From Nocardia fluminea (GTDB lineage: Bacteria; Actinomycetota; Actinomycetes; Mycobacteriales; Mycobacteriaceae), in assembly GCF_002846365.1 (NCBI RefSeq), contig NZ_PJMW01000001.1:558001-622000 (forward strand): 64,000 nt of DNA. The letters are read 5' to 3'. Below, in pieces: positions 43,909-52,877 of the stretch (position 1 is its first letter; every line of letters begins with the position of its first letter). Below the pieces are notes generated by a model. It made no database searches. It saw only the letters and a program-made list of their open reading frames with translations, and was not told the origin of the DNA. The position numbers and the translations under genes are program-made.

Positions 43909-44526
43909 ATGACCGGAGGGACCAGGGCTTCGCGACCGGCCGAGCCCGTGTCCAAGCGCAAAGCGGCGGCAGCCGGACGCGGGGCACGCAGGCTCGGGGT
44001 CGAGGACTGGACGGCGGCCGCACTCGCCGTGCTGTTGCGAAAGGGCGTCGCCGCCATCACCATTTCCACCCTGTGCGAGGAACTCGGGGTGACCAAGGGC
44101 AGCTTCTACTGGCATTTCGACGGCATCGATCAGCTCCTGGAGACCACCGCCCAGTTCTGGTGCGCCGACCACAACGACGCGGCGCGCGGCTTTCACGATC
44201 TCGAGCAGCTGCCGCCGCGGCAGCGACTGGACCGCATGGGCGAGTTGCTCACCGGAGAACGGGTCTGGCAGGTCGAACTCGCGGTGCGGGACTGGGCCCG
44301 GACGAACGCGAGGGTGGCCGAGGCCGTGAAAGCGTTGGACCAGCGGATATTTCACACGCTGGCCGACACCCTCGTCGAGATGGGGTTCTCCGCCGAGCAG
44401 GCCCAGATGCGGGCGGGTCTGATGTGCTTCGCCGGCATCGGCTTCGTGCACGGCAACCAGAATCTGCCCGTACCGACCGCGGAGCAACGCCGCGAATTCT
44501 TCCGGTTCATCACCAGCGAGGAGTAA
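43909..44526 (+). CDS. TetR-family transcriptional regulator
   Basis: A 205-residue TetR protein with a 30-residue basic N-terminal extension (SKRKAAAAGRGARRLG) before the helix-turn-helix (VLLRKGVAAITISTLCEELGVTKGSFYWHFDGIDQLLE). ATG at 43909 follows GGAAGGCGGCC. It is convergent with the lipocalin/MpaB operon. It could bind the perfect inverted repeat at 47020-47041 that controls that operon, or the divergent membrane-protein gene; neither is shown by sequence. Confidence 0.87.
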   Translation: MTGGTRASRPAEPVSKRKAAAAGRGARRLGVEDWTAAALAVLLRKGVAAITISTLCEELGVTKGSFYWHFDGIDQLLETTAQFWCADHNDAARGFHDLEQLPPRQRLDRMGELLTGERVWQVELAVRDWARTNARVAEAVKALDQRIFHTLADTLVEMGFSAEQAQMRAGLMCFAGIGFVHGNQNLPVPTAEQRREFFRFITSEE

Positions 44527-44547
44527 TCCTCGGGCTCGTGATACCGG

Positions 44548-45633
44548 TCAGGTCAGCGCAACAAGTTCGTGCAGGGTCGAACCGGTTCGTCGCTGCGTTC
44601 CCGTGTCGGTGCGCACGGTCAGGTCGAAGGTGGATTCGAACCGGAAGTAGCCCGGGTGCCCGACCACTCGGCGCACCAGCGGCTTGATCATCCGCGATCG
44701 CACCACCGGAAGATCGTCGAGCAGGTCGTGGGCGTGGATGACGCGCACCACGTCCAATCGGAGGTCCACCCGGCCCGGCACGTGCAGTTCGATCCATTCG
44801 GGATAGGTACGCCCCGCGGTGGCGTCGAAGCGTGCGGGTCCCTCGGTGATTCCGGTTTCGCCGGTGGACAGCACGATCTCGTCGTGGTGGGCGAGCATCA
44901 GTGGGCTGATCTCGTGTCCGCCGCTGCGCTGCTGGGTCAGCACCGAGGCGAACAGCAGCGAGTAGTCCTCGACATAGAGCCGGCCCCAATGCCAGCGCTC
45001 GATGATCTTCTTCATGTCGCCGACGCCCCAGTTGTGGTCGTGATAGCCACGCCCGGTGACCTCGTGCCGCACGCCGTCGAGCTCGATCGCGCCGGTCACC
45101 CGCGCCCGGGGAGCGCCGACCATCCAGCCGAAGGAATCCTTCGCGCCGAAGCGGGTCTCGCCCTTGCCCGGCATCCACCCGGGTACTTCGTTGTGGAATC
45201 GCAGGTCGAAGGCGATGCCGCCCTCGGCCATCCGCAGGTGGTGGCTCGACTGCCCGTCGGCGTCGGACACGGTGCGTGCGGTGTTGTGACCGATGCGCAC
45301 GTCGCAGGCGTCGGTCGAGAACGAGGTGGCCGAACGGGGGTAGCGCTGCGACACCTGACGCAGGGTGCCGTCGGGCGAATAGACCATCATCTCGACCCAC
45401 GGTCTGGCCAGTGGCAGATCCTCGGGCCTGCGTTTGATCAGGAACCCGATCACCACGTGCCCGGTGTCGAGATGCGCGTCGAAGTACCAGTGTTCGAAGG
45501 CCAGGGTGCTCGACGACGGATGTACTGCGTTGTGCCGGGGCTCGACCGGTGTCAGCACGCCGTCGCGTCGCCCCGGTCCGTTCCACACTTCGACGATGTC
45601 GCCGTTGCTCATGGTTGCCTTCGATGGTCTCAT
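44548..45633 (-). CDS. CrtC/AttH-like lipocalin-type protein
   Basis: Up to 361 residues (354 from the alternative ATG at 45612, which has GAAGG upstream). STLAFEHWYFDAHLDTGHVVIGFLI and GRGYHDHNWGVGDMKK are the two motifs that mark the carotenoid 1,2-hydratase (CrtC)/AttH/Diels-Alderase-like superfamily, a double-lipocalin fold acting on terpenoid substrates. The ATG at 45633 overlaps the MpaB stop (ATGA at 45630-45633), so the two are coupled. The partner oxygenase suggests joint tailoring of a hydrophobic, perhaps terpenoid, compound; the substrate is unknown. Confidence 0.72.
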   Translation of the reverse strand: MRPSKATMSNGDIVEVWNGPGRRDGVLTPVEPRHNAVHPSSSTLAFEHWYFDAHLDTGHVVIGFLIKRRPEDLPLARPWVEMMVYSPDGTLRQVSQRYPRSATSFSTDACDVRIGHNTARTVSDADGQSSHHLRMAEGGIAFDLRFHNEVPGWMPGKGETRFGAKDSFGWMVGAPRARVTGAIELDGVRHEVTGRGYHDHNWGVGDMKKIIERWHWGRLYVEDYSLLFASVLTQQRSGGHEISPLMLAHHDEIVLSTGETGITEGPARFDATAGRTYPEWIELHVPGRVDLRLDVVRVIHAHDLLDDLPVVRSRMIKPLVRRVVGHPGYFRFESTFDLTVRTDTGTQRRTGSTLHELVALT

Positions 45634-46940
45634 CGGCGCAGTGCGCCGCTGGCGTCGAATGCCGCTGTGCGGCCCTGCATCTGAGCGCGATACCAATTCT
45701 CGCGATGGGCGAGCATGAGTTTCTCGTGGGCTCGCGCGAACGGCGGACAGACCCGGCGCGCGATCTCCATCACGGTGATCAGCGGGAATCGCGCGATCGG
45801 GACGATGATCCACGGGAACGCCGGCGGCATGGTGTACCGACGACGGGTGCCCGGCGCCATGTACATGGCGGAGTACACCGAATTGATCCGGTAGTTGTAC
45901 ATTTCGCGCAACCGGGTCAGGCCGCGGTGCCCGTCGCGGGGCGCGAACGCCGCCGGGTACGACTCGATCAGTTCGGTCCCGTGCTGCCCCGCGTCGTAGG
46001 AGCGCGAGACCATCGTCACGGCCAGCACTCGCAGCGCGTCGCGCACGGTCTCGGGATACCAGCGCAACCGCACACCGAGCAGGTGGCCCATGTATTTCTG
46101 AAAGTGCAGCAGCGCGCGGATTTCCGAGGGCGTCGTCTGATAGCCCAGCGCCCACAGACCCAGCCCGGGCGTCACGCTACCGGCCAGCAGTGTCAGCATC
46201 TGGTAGGTCTGGCTGATCGGCAGACCCCACCGCTCCATGTCCCATTCGGGATGATCGGCGACCTTCGCCCGCACCGAAACGTGCATGACCCGCACCTTCA
46301 GCGCGGTGGCCCGGCCCGCCGATCCCGGGGTGAGCAGCGCGTCGCGGGCCGAGACGTCCATCCAGAATCGGGTGGTCTCGAGGAACCGTCGCAGCGCACT
46401 GTCTCCCGCGTAACCGCCCGCCAGCGACAGCGGCGTCGCTACCGCGGCTTCGGTGTACATCTCGAGGGTTTCGGCGCCGGCGAAACTGAACAGCATGGTT
46501 CCCCAGCGCCGCCAGATCGCCGCGCCCTGTTCCACCAGTTCGGGGACGACCCAGTCGGGCACCGTTTCGAACTCGGCGAACAACGCGCGCATCGATTCCG
46601 GTGCGTCCGCGACGGCGTCGATGCCCTCGACCAGTGCCGTCTCCAGCATCGCGCGTCCAGCTTTCGGGCCTATCTCGCCGTGCATCACCTCGGCGACGAA
46701 TCGCTCGGCCACCGGATCACCGGTGAACAGGTCTTCGCACAGCGCCGCCGCCTGTTCGTCGCTGGGGAACAGGCTTTGCCGGGTCACCGCGGTGAACGCG
46801 CGTTCGACCCGTCGCACTGCCGGCGTGCTGCGGGCTTCCCAGTAGCGAAAAGCGGTGGGACATCTCGACGGCATTGTGTCCACCGTGTTCGCGGAAGGGG
46901 TAGCGACCCGCTCAACCCGGCCCTCGACGAGCTCGGCCAA
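45630..46940 (-). CDS. Oxygenase MpaB-family protein (DUF2236)
   Basis: About 436 residues. The segment PTAFRYWEARSTPAVRRVERAFTAVTRQSLFPSDEQ and the later DMERWGLPISQTYQMLTLLAG and MYNYRINSVYSAMYMAPGTRRRY blocks match MpaB-type heme-dependent oxygenases, a family that includes Lcp rubber oxygenases and fungal MpaB'-like proteins. Start is uncertain. I chose TTG at 46940 because AGGAGG lies 6 nt upstream; ATG 47003 (no ribosome binding site) and ATG 46874 are alternatives. Coupled to the lipocalin gene. An inverted repeat at 47020-47041 lies just upstream. Confidence 0.82.
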   Translation of the reverse strand: MAELVEGRVERVATPSANTVDTMPSRCPTAFRYWEARSTPAVRRVERAFTAVTRQSLFPSDEQAAALCEDLFTGDPVAERFVAEVMHGEIGPKAGRAMLETALVEGIDAVADAPESMRALFAEFETVPDWVVPELVEQGAAIWRRWGTMLFSFAGAETLEMYTEAAVATPLSLAGGYAGDSALRRFLETTRFWMDVSARDALLTPGSAGRATALKVRVMHVSVRAKVADHPEWDMERWGLPISQTYQMLTLLAGSVTPGLGLWALGYQTTPSEIRALLHFQKYMGHLLGVRLRWYPETVRDALRVLAVTMVSRSYDAGQHGTELIESYPAAFAPRDGHRGLTRLREMYNYRINSVYSAMYMAPGTRRRYTMPPAFPWIIVPIARFPLITVMEIARRVCPPFARAHEKLMLAHRENWYRAQMQGRTAAFDASGALRR

Positions 46941-47019
46941 TGTCGGCCTCCTGACGTGAAATTCGCGCAACGACCCCTGCTGGGCGACGCGTCCACCGAC
47001 CATACTATGAAGCACACTT

Positions 47020-47041
47020 TTCCATACCTGAAAGTATGGAA
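47020..47041. promoter_or_regulatory. Perfect inverted repeat between divergent genes, candidate operator
   Basis: TTCCATAC-N6-GTATGGAA, 8-bp perfect arms with a 6-bp centre. It lies between the MpaB-lipocalin operon (starting at 46940 or 47003) and the hypothetical gene starting at 47108. The size and symmetry suit a dimeric TetR-type repressor. Confidence 0.65.
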
Positions 47042-47107
47042 GCGTGTGGCACGATCGTCGGTGCCGCGTCCGTGTCATCGGCCGCCACCGACACCGGAGG
47101 AACACCG

Positions 47108-47776
47108 ATGGGACTCGAGAACGAAGAGTTCGACTGTGACAGCCCACCATCGGCCCTCTCCCCCGCCCATGCCCGCGGGTACTGGTTCGACCACCGACGT
47201 CACGAGTGCGAACTCGCCGCCGCGGCGTGGGAGGTCCTCAACGGAGCCAGGGGCCTCCCCTGGCCGAACGCACCCCAGCTGCACAACCCACTGGACTGGT
47301 CGAACGCCTACCGGGACCACGGGCTACCGACCGAGGTAACCGCCGACGGAACAGGCGTGGAGTTGGTGTGCGACGACACGGTCACCGCGCTTCTCGTTCC
47401 CGCCGGACCGGCCGGCGCCACCTACGACCGCAACCCGTTGGCGGTTCCGACCCTCGCCACGGCGCCGCCCTATGTTCCGCTGCACCGCTGGGCGATGCTC
47501 AGCCGAACCGCGCCGCTGTCCGGCGACGCCGTCAGAGCTCTGGCCGAGCTCCACATCACCGTCCTCGCCCCCGGTGATCGCCTGCGACTCCCCACCGGCC
47601 CCGACGCCGGCCTCGATCCACCTCACTACTGGCACGAGTGGCCCCGCCGGTCCACCTCGGGCGAGCCGCACCTCGTTCAGTTGGTCCAAGTCGCCAATAT
47701 GCTGCTGACCACCGGTACGCCGGGCTGTAGCCTGGCCCCGGTCGACGGCCGCCTCGAAGTCCTGCGCAAGCGGTGA
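47108..47776 (+). CDS. Hypothetical protein
   Basis: A 222-residue protein, not recognised. It has no signal peptide or membrane segment and is rich in Pro, Trp and His (e.g. HARGYWFDHRRHECELAAAAWEVLNGARGLPWPNAPQLHNPLDWSNAYRDHGLP). ATG at 47108 is set by CGGAGG 7 nt upstream. It is divergent from the MpaB operon across the 47020 palindrome, so it may be co-regulated. Confidence 0.7.
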   Translation: MGLENEEFDCDSPPSALSPAHARGYWFDHRRHECELAAAAWEVLNGARGLPWPNAPQLHNPLDWSNAYRDHGLPTEVTADGTGVELVCDDTVTALLVPAGPAGATYDRNPLAVPTLATAPPYVPLHRWAMLSRTAPLSGDAVRALAELHITVLAPGDRLRLPTGPDAGLDPPHYWHEWPRRSTSGEPHLVQLVQVANMLLTTGTPGCSLAPVDGRLEVLRKR

Positions 47777-47831
47777 CCGCGCGCCGGTAGCGCGCGCCGG
47801 CCGAACCCGGCACAAGGGCGTCGCCGCCCGC

Positions 47832-49001
47832 TCAGGGGACGGCAGGCGGTCGCTCGGGGACCAGGAGCGTCGCGATTTTCGTGCCGATACCCACGGCGTT
47901 GTTCCGGTTGGAGTCGGAGGTCGGGCCGAGGGTGTCGTAGACGACGACCGTTGTCTCGGTTTTCGTGTCGTAGAACGCGACGCCGTCGTAGCCGCCGTAG
48001 GAGGGGTTCATGTACAGCCAGTCGCCGAGGTGGACCACGCCGAAGGCGAAGTACTTTTCGGTGGTGAACGGGCCGAGGCCCGCGGTCGACGGGCCCATCA
48101 TCTGCTGGAACTGCTCCGGGGTGAGCCGTTCACCGGTGCCGAGAGCGCGGACCCAGCGGCCGACGTCGCCGACGGTGGAGTTCATGTTGCCGCTGTGCAG
48201 GAAAGCGGTGGGGTTCCAGAAGGTGGAGTCTTCGAAGAAGTTTCGTTCGTTGGTGTAGCCGTGCAGGATCGGTTCGTCGATCTGCGGGGTGAGAACGACT
48301 TTGCTGTCGTGCATACCGAGCGGTTCGGTGATGTGCTGGGCGATCAGCTCGCCGAGCGGCTTGCCCGCTGCCTTCTGCAGGACCTCGCCGAGCACGACCA
48401 GATCGCTGTGGGCATAGGCGAAACTGGTGCCCGGTTCGAACAGCGGTGGGCGTGCGTTGGCGCGTTCCAGCAGCTGCGGCGCGGTCCATTCGCGAATCGG
48501 GTTCTCGCCGAAGATCTTCAGGAACTCCGGCTCGGTGACATAGTCGGAGATCCCGGAGGTGCTGTCGGCGAGCATTCGCGGGGTGATCTTGTCCGCGCGC
48601 GGGAAGCCGGGCAGCCAGCGGGCGATGGGTTCGTCGAGTTCCAGCACGCCCTGCCCGTCGAGTCGCCACAAAACCGTGGACAACATGGGTTCCATGGGCT
48701 GGCCGACCCGCAATCGCATCTCCACCGTCGCGGGCACTCCGAGCGGGGATCCGCCCAGTGCACCGAGGGCGATCTGCTCCCCGCCCCGCCATGCGCCGTA
48801 GACCGCGGAGCTGAGGTCGAGTTCGGTCATCTCGGCACGAACGATGTCGGCGATCTTCGCCGCTTCGGCACGCTCGACCGCCGAGGACGGTGAGCCGCCG
48901 GATTTCTCCTCAGTACCGCAGCCGCCCGTGGCGATGGCGAGCACGACCGCGAGCAGCGCACCCGCTCGGCGGCATCCGCGATGCCTGGGCGACTTGCTCA
49001 T
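47832..49001 (-). CDS. Serine-beta-lactamase-fold lipoprotein lacking the catalytic Ser and Lys
   Basis: A 389-residue lipoprotein. ATG at 49001 follows AAGGGA. The lipobox ATGGC puts the lipidated Cys at 28. The rest aligns with the class C beta-lactamase/DD-peptidase (serine hydrolase) family: VLELDEPIARWLPGFPRADKITPRMLADSTSGI, FEPGTSFAYAHSDLVVLGEVLQKAAG, and a C-terminal GGYDGVAFYD block. But where the family has GSxTK, this protein reads GQPME (100-104), so the nucleophilic Ser is Gln and the general-base Lys is Glu. It is therefore probably not a serine hydrolase. It could bind cell-wall peptides or proteins instead. Confidence 0.8.
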   Translation of the reverse strand: MSKSPRHRGCRRAGALLAVVLAIATGGCGTEEKSGGSPSSAVERAEAAKIADIVRAEMTELDLSSAVYGAWRGGEQIALGALGGSPLGVPATVEMRLRVGQPMEPMLSTVLWRLDGQGVLELDEPIARWLPGFPRADKITPRMLADSTSGISDYVTEPEFLKIFGENPIREWTAPQLLERANARPPLFEPGTSFAYAHSDLVVLGEVLQKAAGKPLGELIAQHITEPLGMHDSKVVLTPQIDEPILHGYTNERNFFEDSTFWNPTAFLHSGNMNSTVGDVGRWVRALGTGERLTPEQFQQMMGPSTAGLGPFTTEKYFAFGVVHLGDWLYMNPSYGGYDGVAFYDTKTETTVVVYDTLGPTSDSNRNNAVGIGTKIATLLVPERPPAVP

Positions 49002-49106
49002 GACAGAGATCCCTTCGTCGAGGAACACTCACGATCAGCAGCACCGTCGAATCTACGCGTCCGCGGGGTCCAACCGGCCCAGGCTCGGCAGAAAACCGGT
49101 CGCTGA

Positions 49107-50402
49107 TCAGCGCACGGAGCGAATCGGCGCGACGGCGAGCGCGCCCAGCACCGAGAGCAGACCACCGAGGATGAACAGCGGCGAGTAGCCGGCCAGGCTC
49201 ACCACCGCCGAGGCCACGAACGGTCCGAGAATCTGCGGGCCCGCACTGGCGATATTGAGCACACCCATGTCGCGGGCGGCATCCTCGGCCTTGGGCAGCA
49301 CCATGGTGACCAGTGCGGTGTCCACGGCCATGAAGCATCCGAACGCCACGCCGTTGAGCGCGGAGAAGGCGAGCATCCCACCCCAGGTGGGACTGAACAC
49401 CGGAATCAGCAGCGCCGCCGCGGCCAGCAGCGAGGAGATCGCGACGAACGGTTTGCGCCGGTCCAGCCGGTCCGACAGCACGCCGCCGACGATCGTCGAC
49501 AGCGTCATTCCCACCGCGGAGATGGGCGTGAGAATGGCGACCGCGGTAGCCGGTTTCATGCCCTCCGGCAACCGGATGTGGTCCTGCAGGATGTAGAGCT
49601 GGTAGCCGACCACACAGAAATAGCCGAGCACGAGCAGAGCACGACCGATGAAGGCCCAGCGGAAGTCGTGCTCGCGCAGCACACTGAGGAACGCCGCCGC
49701 CTGATCACGAAGAGGCACAGCCTTTTTGGGTGCCATGCGTTGTTCGGGCGCTCCGGCGGTGAAGATCACCGCGGCGACGGCGACCAGCAGCCCGAGAGCG
49801 AGATATCCGGCGCTGTAATGGTCGGCGACGAGCGAGGCCAGCACCACGCCGATCACCGATCCCAGCGGAACGCCCAGCCCCACCGCCGCCGAAGCCGTCC
49901 CCCGGCGTTCGAGAGGCACTCGATCCGGCACGACCGAGGTGATGGCGGCCTGATAGACGTTCACGACCGCCTGTCCCACGCACCAGGCGATGGCTACCAG
50001 CAGCACTGTGTGCACAGCGCCGAGCAGGGCCATGGCGGCGATCGCGCCGATACCACCGGCGAGAATCCAGGGATTACGGCGGCCGGAGCGATCCGACAGC
50101 GCACCCGCGACCGGGTTGAACACAGTCGCGAAAGCCGCGGCGAGTCCGGCGACCAGCCCGAGATTGGCGACCTTGTTCGCCGGGTCGATCTGCTCGATCT
50201 GCAAGGGTAGCAACACCCCACCGACACCGGAGTAGAGCGCGTACATCGCGGCATTGCCGACGAAAAGAAGGGGTAGCAGACCTCTGGTGGGAGAGCTCGC
50301 GGTCGAGGATGTTTCGTCGACGGACAGGTTGGCATCGAACTTGGCCACGGTGAATCCAGGTGTGAGAGAAAGCGTGAATAGGAAGTTCGCCGCGGCTTTC
50401 AT
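49107..50402 (-). CDS. MFS transporter
   Basis: A 431-residue transporter with 12 predicted membrane helices and MFS loop motifs (GALSDRSGRRNPWILAGGIGA after helix 2, and GGVLSDRLDRRKPFVAISSL after helix 8). DRSGRRNPW resembles the GPH/sugar-importing branch. It follows the GH3 glucosidase on the same strand, so uptake of glycosides or sugars is likely. Start uncertain: ATG 50402 overlaps nothing but lacks a ribosome binding site, and GTG 50348 is an alternative. A strong hairpin lies between it and the glucosidase. Confidence 0.87.
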   Translation of the reverse strand: MKAAANFLFTLSLTPGFTVAKFDANLSVDETSSTASSPTRGLLPLLFVGNAAMYALYSGVGGVLLPLQIEQIDPANKVANLGLVAGLAAAFATVFNPVAGALSDRSGRRNPWILAGGIGAIAAMALLGAVHTVLLVAIAWCVGQAVVNVYQAAITSVVPDRVPLERRGTASAAVGLGVPLGSVIGVVLASLVADHYSAGYLALGLLVAVAAVIFTAGAPEQRMAPKKAVPLRDQAAAFLSVLREHDFRWAFIGRALLVLGYFCVVGYQLYILQDHIRLPEGMKPATAVAILTPISAVGMTLSTIVGGVLSDRLDRRKPFVAISSLLAAAALLIPVFSPTWGGMLAFSALNGVAFGCFMAVDTALVTMVLPKAEDAARDMGVLNIASAGPQILGPFVASAVVSLAGYSPLFILGGLLSVLGALAVAPIRSVR

Positions 50403-50429
50403 CGAGAACTGTCGACGCGCGCCTCAGCG

Positions 50430-50471
50430 CACCTCGTCGTCCCGGGACTTCACAGCCGGGACGACGAGGTG
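50430..50471. terminator. Perfect 16-bp hairpin between glucosidase and transporter genes
   Basis: CACCTCGTCGTCCCGG (50430-50445) pairs perfectly with CCGGGACGACGAGGTG (50456-50471) around a 10-nt loop. It lies 25 bp past the glucosidase stop and upstream of the transporter in the same direction, so it would terminate or reduce transcription into the transporter, or protect the glucosidase mRNA 3' end. Confidence 0.8.
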
Positions 50472-50495
50472 GCTCGCCGGATGGATGAGGTTGTA

Positions 50496-52877
50496 CTAGC
50501 TGATTTCAGCGGTGAGCGGGAGTGCGGATACCGAGGTACCGACGTGCAGAGTGAACGCGCCGGGTTCGACGGCCCAGCCCTGCTCGGTCCAGTGTTGGAA
50601 CGAGCGATCCGGCAATTCGATGGTGGCGGTGACGGTTTCGCCCGCACCGGCCTCCACCGCGGCGAAGCCCGAAAGCCAGCGCACCGGGCGGTCGACGGCA
50701 CTGTCGGCGCGCGACAGGTACGCCTGCACCACCTGGCGGCCCGCGCGCTCGCCGATATTGCGGGCGGTGACGGTGGCGGTGCGACCGCTGACGGTCAGAT
50801 CCGTCAGCTCCCAACTGGTGTAGCCGAGGCCGTGGCCGAACGGATAGGCCGGGGCCACACCGGATTTCAGCCAGGCGCGGTAGCCGATGTGAATGCCCTC
50901 GGGGTAGGGCAGGGTGTTGTCGGCGGCGGGCTGAGTGTTCAGCACCGGCACATCGGCCATGACCTCGGGCCAGGTGGTGGGCAGGCGACCGCCGGGTTCG
51001 GTCGCACCGGTGAGGACATCGGCGAGCGCGTCGCCGAATTCCTGACCCGGGAACCACGAAAGCAGGACGGCGGCGACATCGTCACGCCACGGCATCTCCA
51101 CCGGCGCACCGGAATTGACGACCACAATGGTGCGCGGGTTCACCGCGGCCACCGCCGCCACCAGTTCGTTCTGGCGGCCGGGCAGCGACAGATCCTTGCG
51201 GTCGTAGCCTTCGGATTCGATCGCCTCGGTGGTACCGACGACGACCACCGCGACCTCGCAGCTACGCGCCAAGTCCACCGCGGCGGCGAACTCCTCGTCG
51301 GCGGAGCGGCGCGGGCGGCCGATACAGAACGTGATGCCCATGGCGGGCAGACCCTTGTCGAGCGCGGGAACCAGTTCGATGAGCACATCGACCTCGTCGC
51401 CCTCGGCGAGGGTGCGCGTGACAAAGCGCTGCGGCGGATTCAGCAACATCTCGACCGGATCGCCGCCCTCGGGGAAGACGGTCTCACTGAGCACGGTCTG
51501 CCCGTCGAGCTCCAGGCGCAGCGTGCCGACGCCCGCGAAGCCGATGCGCCAGTCCCCCGCCTCGTCGGCGCGTAGGCGGCCACGGATCTGGAAGGACTTG
51601 GCCTGCAAGGCGAAAGGCGTGCCGAAGAGCATGAGATTGCCCGCGGTGCGGTGCTCGGAATGCAGGACGGTCTCGCCGTCGAGGAAGCGCAGGTTCACCC
51701 CCGCCGTGCCGGTCTCGGGGTCGGTGACCAGGTCCAGCGGCACCGCGATCAAGTTCTCGTTGAGGTGGACACCCGGGGTGTACTCCACCGGCAGTACATC
51801 CCGCAGACCCTGCAACGGCGAACTGGTATGCGACGGAACGACTGTCGAGCTGCCGCCGCCACCGAAGCGTGGCTGCGCGGCGGCCGCGCCCAGCAGGGCG
51901 ACCCGGGTGGGCCGGCCCAGTGGCAGCACACCGTCGTTGGTCGCCAAAACCATCGCCTTGGCGGCGGCGTCACGCACGAGTCGGCGCGCGGTCTCGTCAG
52001 TGAAGGCCGGTGGCTGCTGCGGGGTTGCGTTCAGCGCACCCACACGCTGCGCGAATCGCAGAATGCGGCGGACCTTCTCGTCGATCGCCGCTTCGGGGAC
52101 CTTGCCCTCACGGACCGCTTGGACCAGCGGGGCGGCCCAGAGTTCCCACGGTCCTGGCATCGCCAGGTCGGTGCCGTTGGCGGCTCCCTCGGTGGAGCGC
52201 ACGGCGGTCCAGTCCGAGACCACGACGCCGTCGAAGCCCCACTCACCCTTCAAAGGCTCGTCCAGCAGCGGGTTCTCGGTCATCGTGGCGCCGTTGACGG
52301 AGTTGTAGCCGTCCATGATCATCCACGCGCCCGCTTCGACCGACCGTTCGAACGGGTACAGGTACAACTCGCGCAGGGTGCGGTCGTCGACGATCACATC
52401 GGCGGTGAAGCGTTCGGTTTCGGAGTCGTTGGCCACGTAGTGCTTCGGGCACGCGCTGACGCCGTGGTCCTGCACGCCGGTCACATACGCGGCGGCCATC
52501 TCACCGGTGAGCATCGGATCTTCGGAGAAGCATTCGAAATGCCGTCCGCCGAGCGGGGATCGGTGCAGGTTGATGGTCGGGCCGAGCACCGCGTACACAT
52601 TCTTGCGGCGGGCTTCGGCGGCGATGAGCCCGCCGATCTCGGCGAGCAGCTCGCGATCCCAGGTGGCGGCCAGCGCCGAACCCGACGGCAGGCTCACCGA
52701 GGGGTCGCGCTCGTCCCAGGTCTCACCGCGCACACCGGAGGGGCCGTCGGAGACGGGCATCTCGGTCAGGCCGATGCTCTCGTCGCCGGCGAAGCGGAAG
52801 ATGTTGGATCCGGAGATCAGCCGGATCTTGGCCTCCAGGTCCAGCTTGTCCAGGAGGGCTTCGATGTTGTCGGTCAT
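50496..52877 (-). CDS. bglX: GH3-family beta-glucosidase
   Basis: A 793-residue glycoside hydrolase family 3 enzyme. The catalytic nucleophile is Asp222 in VVVSDWTAV. The N-terminal barrel has NLHRSPLGGRHFECFSEDP and ACPKHYVANDSETER, a PA14-like insert sits around residue 400, and a fibronectin-III-like domain ends the protein. There is no signal peptide, so it is cytoplasmic and acts on imported glycosides. ATG at 52877 overlaps the upstream hydrolase stop by 4 bp (52874-52877). Confidence 0.9.
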   Translation of the reverse strand: MTDNIEALLDKLDLEAKIRLISGSNIFRFAGDESIGLTEMPVSDGPSGVRGETWDERDPSVSLPSGSALAATWDRELLAEIGGLIAAEARRKNVYAVLGPTINLHRSPLGGRHFECFSEDPMLTGEMAAAYVTGVQDHGVSACPKHYVANDSETERFTADVIVDDRTLRELYLYPFERSVEAGAWMIMDGYNSVNGATMTENPLLDEPLKGEWGFDGVVVSDWTAVRSTEGAANGTDLAMPGPWELWAAPLVQAVREGKVPEAAIDEKVRRILRFAQRVGALNATPQQPPAFTDETARRLVRDAAAKAMVLATNDGVLPLGRPTRVALLGAAAAQPRFGGGGSSTVVPSHTSSPLQGLRDVLPVEYTPGVHLNENLIAVPLDLVTDPETGTAGVNLRFLDGETVLHSEHRTAGNLMLFGTPFALQAKSFQIRGRLRADEAGDWRIGFAGVGTLRLELDGQTVLSETVFPEGGDPVEMLLNPPQRFVTRTLAEGDEVDVLIELVPALDKGLPAMGITFCIGRPRRSADEEFAAAVDLARSCEVAVVVVGTTEAIESEGYDRKDLSLPGRQNELVAAVAAVNPRTIVVVNSGAPVEMPWRDDVAAVLLSWFPGQEFGDALADVLTGATEPGGRLPTTWPEVMADVPVLNTQPAADNTLPYPEGIHIGYRAWLKSGVAPAYPFGHGLGYTSWELTDLTVSGRTATVTARNIGERAGRQVVQAYLSRADSAVDRPVRWLSGFAAVEAGAGETVTATIELPDRSFQHWTEQGWAVEPGAFTLHVGTSVSALPLTAEIS

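Noticed and set aside
49578..50210. 210-codon plus-strand frame opposite the MFS transporter
   Set aside because: His/Arg/Gln-rich antisense translation; the minus strand encodes obvious membrane helices and MFS loop motifs.
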